34,520 nucleotides of DNA from Nocardioides sp. (GTDB taxonomy: Bacteria; Actinomycetota; Actinomycetes; Propionibacteriales; Nocardioidaceae): positions 1 through 34,520 of the forward strand of contig JAUYLL010000098.1 in assembly GCA_030698375.1 (NCBI GenBank). Reading direction: 5' to 3'. Made by a program: the position numbers and the translations under genes. The notes below the pieces were generated by a model that did not search any database, was not told where the DNA came from, and saw nothing but the letters and a program-made list of their open reading frames with translations. Each line of letters starts with the position of its first letter. The first letter of the stretch is position 1. Positions 31,924-34,520 of the stretch are shown piece by piece.

Positions 31924-32229
31924 TCTGGTCTTGAGGCCCTTGAGGCGGGCGAGCTCCTCCTCGAGGGCGAGGACCTTGGCGATGCCGACGAGGTTGAGGC
32001 CCTCGGCAAGCAGGTCGCGGATGCGGTGGAGGCGGTCGACGTCGGCGGGGCTGTAGAGGCGGGTGCCGCCGGAGGTGCGGTCGGGCTCGAGGAGGCCGCG
32101 GCGCTCGTAGACGCGCAGGTTCTGCACCTCCATCCGCACCATCGAGGCCGCCACCGAGATCGCGTAGACGCCGACGTGGCGCAGAGGGGGACGCGGATCG
32201 GGTCGGGTCACCCGCTCATCGTGTCGCAT
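31918..32229 (-). CDS. hspR: HspR-like MerR-family heat-shock repressor
   Basis: A 103-residue MerR protein. GVYAISVAASMVRMEVQNLRVYERRGLLEPDRTSGGTRLYSPADVDRLHRI is the HspR-type helix-turn-helix with wing, followed by LLAEGLNLVGIAKVLALEEELARLK, the start of the dimerisation helix. ATG at 32,229 follows GGAGG at 6 bases. It is divergent from hsp20, the classical target for HspR-type autoregulation. It is shorter than Mycobacterium HspR (about 126 aa). Its last codons and stop (AGA AAC TGA) fall in the palindromic repeat, so the natural C-terminus may have been replaced. Short forms of this family also exist, so truncation is not proven. Confidence 0.85.
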   Translation of the reverse strand: MRHDERVTRPDPRPPLRHVGVYAISVAASMVRMEVQNLRVYERRGLLEPDRTSGGTRLYSPADVDRLHRIRDLLAEGLNLVGIAKVLALEEELARLKGLKTRN

Positions 32230-32232
32230 CTC

Positions 32233-32261
32233 TTGCCTCCACGAAGTCGCTGCGCTATAAG
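32233..32261 (+). promoter_or_regulatory. Sigma70-like promoter for hsp20
   Basis: TTGCCT (32233-32238) and TATAAG (32256-32261) are separated by exactly 17 bp, in the most AT-rich stretch of the area. Transcription would start near 32,268, about 75 bases before the hsp20 ATG. The hspR-like start codon lies just to the left on the other strand, so a repressor bound here would control both genes. No good match to the HAIR operator (CTTGAGT-N7-ACTCAAG) is visible. Confidence 0.6.
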
Positions 32262-32301
32262 AAATATATACCGTCCATTACAGGTTCGGATCCACGACAA
32301 G

Positions 32302-32320
32302 GTGGCGGCCAGACCGCCAC
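32302..32320 (+). promoter_or_regulatory. 5'-UTR hairpin upstream of hsp20
   Basis: GTGGCGG (32302-32308) and CCGCCAC (32314-32320) form a perfect 7-bp stem with a CCAGA loop, ending 10 bases before the GAGGAGG ribosome-binding site (32331-32337). It could affect mRNA stability or translation of hsp20. As it does not cover the ribosome-binding site, an RNA-thermometer role is not supported. Confidence 0.4.
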
Positions 32321-32344
32321 GAAGACCCGTGAGGAGGACTCCCG

Positions 32345-32788
32345 ATGCTGATGCGTACCGACCCGTTCCGCGAGCTCGACCGACTGATGGCCCAGGCCCT
32401 CAGCCCCGCGAACGGCACCACCAACCGACCCGCCGTCATGCCGATGGACGCCTGGCGCGAGGGCGACACCTTCGTCCTCGAGTTCGACCTCCCGGGGGTG
32501 CACCCCGAGTCGATCGACATCGACGTCGAGCGCAACGTGCTGACCCTGCGCGCCGAACGACCCGCCCGCAACGGCGACTGGGAGACGCTCGCCTCCGAGC
32601 GCACCCGCGGCGCCTTCAGCCGCCAGCTCGTGCTCGGCGAGAACCTCGACCTCGAGCGCGTCGAGGCCGGGTACGACGCCGGCGTGCTGCGGCTGACGAT
32701 CCCCGTCGCCGAGAAGGCCAAGCCGCGCAAGATCTCGGTCCGCGCGAGCGACGAGGGTGCAGAAAAGCAGACCGCGATCGCGCCGTGA
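32345..32788 (+). CDS. Hsp20 / alpha-crystallin small heat-shock protein
   Basis: A 147-residue chaperone. The N-terminus [17 protein letters not shown] is typical of actinobacterial Hsp18-type proteins. The alpha-crystallin domain runs from about residue 35 to 130: [73 protein letters not shown], with the conserved AGVLRLTIP. It binds unfolding proteins without ATP. ATG at 32,345 has a strong GAGGAGG site. It lies divergent from the hspR-like repressor and upstream of a strong terminator hairpin, so it is a single-gene unit. Confidence 0.95.
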   Translation: MLMRTDPFRELDRLMAQALSPANGTTNRPAVMPMDAWREGDTFVLEFDLPGVHPESIDIDVERNVLTLRAERPARNGDWETLASERTRGAFSRQLVLGENLDLERVEAGYDAGVLRLTIPVAEKAKPRKISVRASDEGAEKQTAIAP

Positions 32789-32833
32789 AGTCCCCTTGAG
32801 CGTCTCTTGAGCGCACAGTGACCGATCGGCGGA

Positions 32834-32865
32834 GGGTGAGGTAGTCATTTCGGACTACCTCACCC
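32834..32865 (+). terminator. Transcription terminator after hsp20
   Basis: GGGTGAGGTAGTC (32834-32846) and GACTACCTCACCC (32853-32865) form a perfect 13-bp stem with a 6-base loop (ATTTCG). It starts 45 bp after the hsp20 stop. A proper T-tract is absent (CTCTGTTC follows), as is common in high-GC actinobacteria. It also insulates the downstream sigma-fusion paralogue. Confidence 0.85.
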
Positions 32866-32998
32866 CTCTGTTCGGGCTATCGAGCAAGCAGTCGTTCGGG
32901 CACATTGGCCGGGGTACGGTTCCCCTCCGGGTAACCCGCGCGCAGACTAGGCGTTGTCAGAGGTGGGCCCGCACATGGGCGGGAGGGGGAGGTACACC

Positions 32999-34520
32999 AT
33001 GACGGCAGTGCCGATCACCACGCGGGACCGCGACGCGCTCGCGATCTTCGCGCACCGCCTCGTCGACCAGCGCGACGTGGCGGGCCTCGTCGACCGCACC
33101 CTCGCCCGCGCCGGTGACGACCACGCCGCCGGCCACTCCCCGTCGTTCACCGTCCGGCCCTGGCTGCTCGGACTCATGGTTTTCGAGCACACCCGCCACG
33201 CCCCCCGCCCGTCGCGCGACCTCGCGCTGGTCGCCGCCTTCACCGAGCTGCCCGAGGAGGCCCGCGCCGCGCTGTGGCACCTCGGCGTCGAGGGTGAGTC
33301 GACCGCCGACGTCGCCGGCGAGCTCAGCCTCGAGCCCAGCGTCGTCCTGGCCCACGCTCGCTCCGGGGTCTCCGAGCTCCGCGAGAACGTCCTCGCCCAG
33401 TTCCCGCCCGAGGGCCGCCCCGCCGACTGCCGCTGGCTGCACCGCCGCGAGCTCGAGGCGCCGAGCGTCCCGCTGACCAAGGGTGAGCTCTACCGCGGCG
33501 AGCAGCACGCCTGCGCCTGTGCCTGGTGCGGCGAGATGGAGGACCAGCTCGCGCTGGCCAGCGACGACCTGCGCAAGGTCATGGCCGTCGCCGCGCTCGG
33601 CTCCCTCGCCCCCCTCTACCTGGCCACCCGGCCCCAGCCGTCCGTCGCCCTGGCCCCGCCCGTGCCGCCGGCCTTCACCGGCATCCGCCGCACCGTCGTG
33701 GCCAACCGCCGCCCGATCATCGGCGTCGGCGCAGTGGCCTCCATGGCCGCGGCCGCCCTCGGCATCGCGCTCATCAACCCCGTCACCCCCGGCGAGCAGG
33801 TCTTCAGCGCCGACGGCGCCATCGTCGACATCCGCGGCGGCAACACCACCGGCCAGGGCGCGGTCGACGGCTTCGTCGACCTCACCGGCGAGGGCGTGAT
33901 CGGTGGCGGCGCCAGCGACGGCGGCCCCGGTACGACGGGCGGCACCGGCGGCGGTGCTGGCAGCGTCGGCGGGGGCACCGGCAGCGACGGCGGTCCCGGG
34001 ACCGGTGGCGGTGGCAACGGGGGCGGCGACAACGGCGGCGGACCGGGCGGACCGGGCGGACCGGGCAACGACTCTGGCGGTGGCACCGGCGACGGGGGCG
34101 GCGACCAGGTCCTGCGGGCCGAGCTGGGGCTGGACCCGCTCCGGGCGGAGGCCGGCGTCGGCACCTCTCCGCTGCTCGGCGACGACGTCGAGGCCAGTGC
34201 GAGCTCCGACGGCATCTTCCTCAGCGGGCTCTTCGACGTGGGGGTCCCGCTGCTCGGCAGCACCACCACGACGGATCGCACCACCTCCCAGCGCAGCACG
34301 ACCAGGACCGACACCACCCAGCAGAGCACCCAGCAGTCGGGCAAGGCCGGGGCGAAGCAGCGCGGCAAGGCGCAGGCCCCCCGGGGCCGCGCGACCGGGT
34401 GGCGCGACGGCTCGCCGGGCCGGTCCGCCTCGACGCCCGCCGCCACCCGTAGCCAGCGCCCGGCTGCCGCCCCACCGAAGGCCGCGGCCCCCTCGCGATC
34501 CTCCTCCGCTCCGACCAAGA
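32999..34520 (+). CDS. Second sigma-like / ZAS / transmembrane fusion protein, 3'-truncated by window edge
   Basis: This frame is open for 507 codons to the window end. It is a paralogue of the protein at 27,452. The N-terminus has a reduced region-2-like part (TVRPWLLGLMVFEHTRH), region-4-like LPEEARAALWHLGVEGESTADVAGELSLE, and the ZAS motif Cys144-x25-His170-x3-Cys174-x2-Cys177, with the same spacing. One helix (about 239-260) is followed by PGEQVFSADGAIVDIRGG, matching the paralogue, then a long Gly/Asp/Ser-rich segment and a Thr/Gln/Arg-rich tail. ATG 32,999-33,001 has GGGAGGGGGAGG upstream. Its own upstream region (32866-32998) is free of genes and holds imperfect GGGG/CCCC repeats. Confidence 0.8.
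   Translation, partial: MTAVPITTRDRDALAIFAHRLVDQRDVAGLVDRTLARAGDDHAAGHSPSFTVRPWLLGLMVFEHTRHAPRPSRDLALVAAFTELPEEARAALWHLGVEGESTADVAGELSLEPSVVLAHARSGVSELRENVLAQFPPEGRPADCRWLHRRELEAPSVPLTKGELYRGEQHACACAWCGEMEDQLALASDDLRKVMAVAALGSLAPLYLATRPQPSVALAPPVPPAFTGIRRTVVANRRPIIGVGAVASMAAAALGIALINPVTPGEQVFSADGAIVDIRGGNTTGQGAVDGFVDLTGEGVIGGGASDGGPGTTGGTGGGAGSVGGGTGSDGGPGTGGGGNGGGDNGGGPGGPGGPGNDSGGGTGDGGGDQVLRAELGLDPLRAEAGVGTSPLLGDDVEASASSDGIFLSGLFDVGVPLLGSTTTTDRTTSQRSTTRTDTTQQSTQQSGKAGAKQRGKAQAPRGRATGWRDGSPGRSASTPAATRSQRPAAAPPKAAAPSRSSSAPTK

Larger units (their letters stand above)
30987..31927. mobile_element. Candidate palindrome-bounded cassette carrying a DUF559 endonuclease gene
   Basis: One DUF559/Vsr-like gene lies between two 54-bp palindromic elements in inverted orientation. 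Both share conserved outer ends (AAACTGAYGGCGTACGACG) and inner ends (AGCCGTCAGTTGCCG), with the inner ends facing the gene. The left element stops 7 bp before the gene's stop codon. The right element lies about 70 bp upstream of its start and merges with the last codons of the neighbouring hspR-like gene. No flanking target duplication is evident. Mobility is inferred from this layout alone. Confidence 0.4.

Noticed and set aside
34000-34100. Gly-rich repeats as a nucleotide repeat array or CRISPR
   Set aside because: They are codon-level repeats (GGC/GGA/CCG) inside a continuous reading frame, with no spacer structure.

Overview
The window reads as chromosome of a high-GC actinobacterium, most likely in or near Nocardioidaceae. 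The grounds are strong G/C preference at third codon positions outside the central block, GTG starts, an HspR/Hsp20 pair, an actinobacterial FABP-type nitrobindin beside a Fur regulator, and a single-chain Wzz/BY-kinase. The genus is inferred, not proven. There is no rRNA, tRNA or CRISPR array, and no gene-free stretch longer than about 210 bases.

Bases 1-19,100 are a surface-polysaccharide locus. A leftward operon (1-3562) encodes an aminotransferase, an oxidoreductase, a 2-epimerase and a partial nucleotide-sugar dehydrogenase, a set matching Wbp-type diamino-uronate synthesis. Divergent cysD-cysN (3711-5932) make APS. A lower-GC block begins inside the 3' part of cysN. It holds a Wzy-like polymerase and a glycosyltransferase on the plus strand. 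On the minus strand it holds a Wzx-like flippase, a glycosyltransferase, the three UDP-L-FucNAc enzymes (capG, capF, capE), a WbuB-like transferase, an ATP-grasp ligase, a GNAT, a PglC-like initiating transferase and a PglE-like aminotransferase. Together these could build, flip and polymerise a repeat unit containing L-FucNAc and a 4-amino-4,6-dideoxy sugar. A Wzz/tyrosine-kinase fusion at 19,200 would control chain length.

Bases 20,611-27,271 carry a large membrane histidine kinase, then a tightly coupled minus-strand operon: pyruvoyl-dependent arginine decarboxylase, GNAT-like protein, lone receiver, VanZ-like protein. An OafA-type acyltransferase/SGNH protein and a small cupin follow.

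Bases 27,452-34,520 contain two paralogous proteins of unusual architecture: sigma-like N-terminus, zinc-binding anti-sigma (ZAS) motif, one membrane helix, low-complexity exterior. Between them lie Fur, nitrobindin, a 35-aa membrane peptide, DsrE, a dienelactone-hydrolase-like enzyme, a DUF559/Vsr-like endonuclease gene, and the hspR/hsp20 pair. The endonuclease gene is bracketed by two inverted 54-bp palindromes, one of which supplies the stop codon of the hspR-like gene. This cassette and the sigma/ZAS fusion pair are the best candidates for something undescribed.
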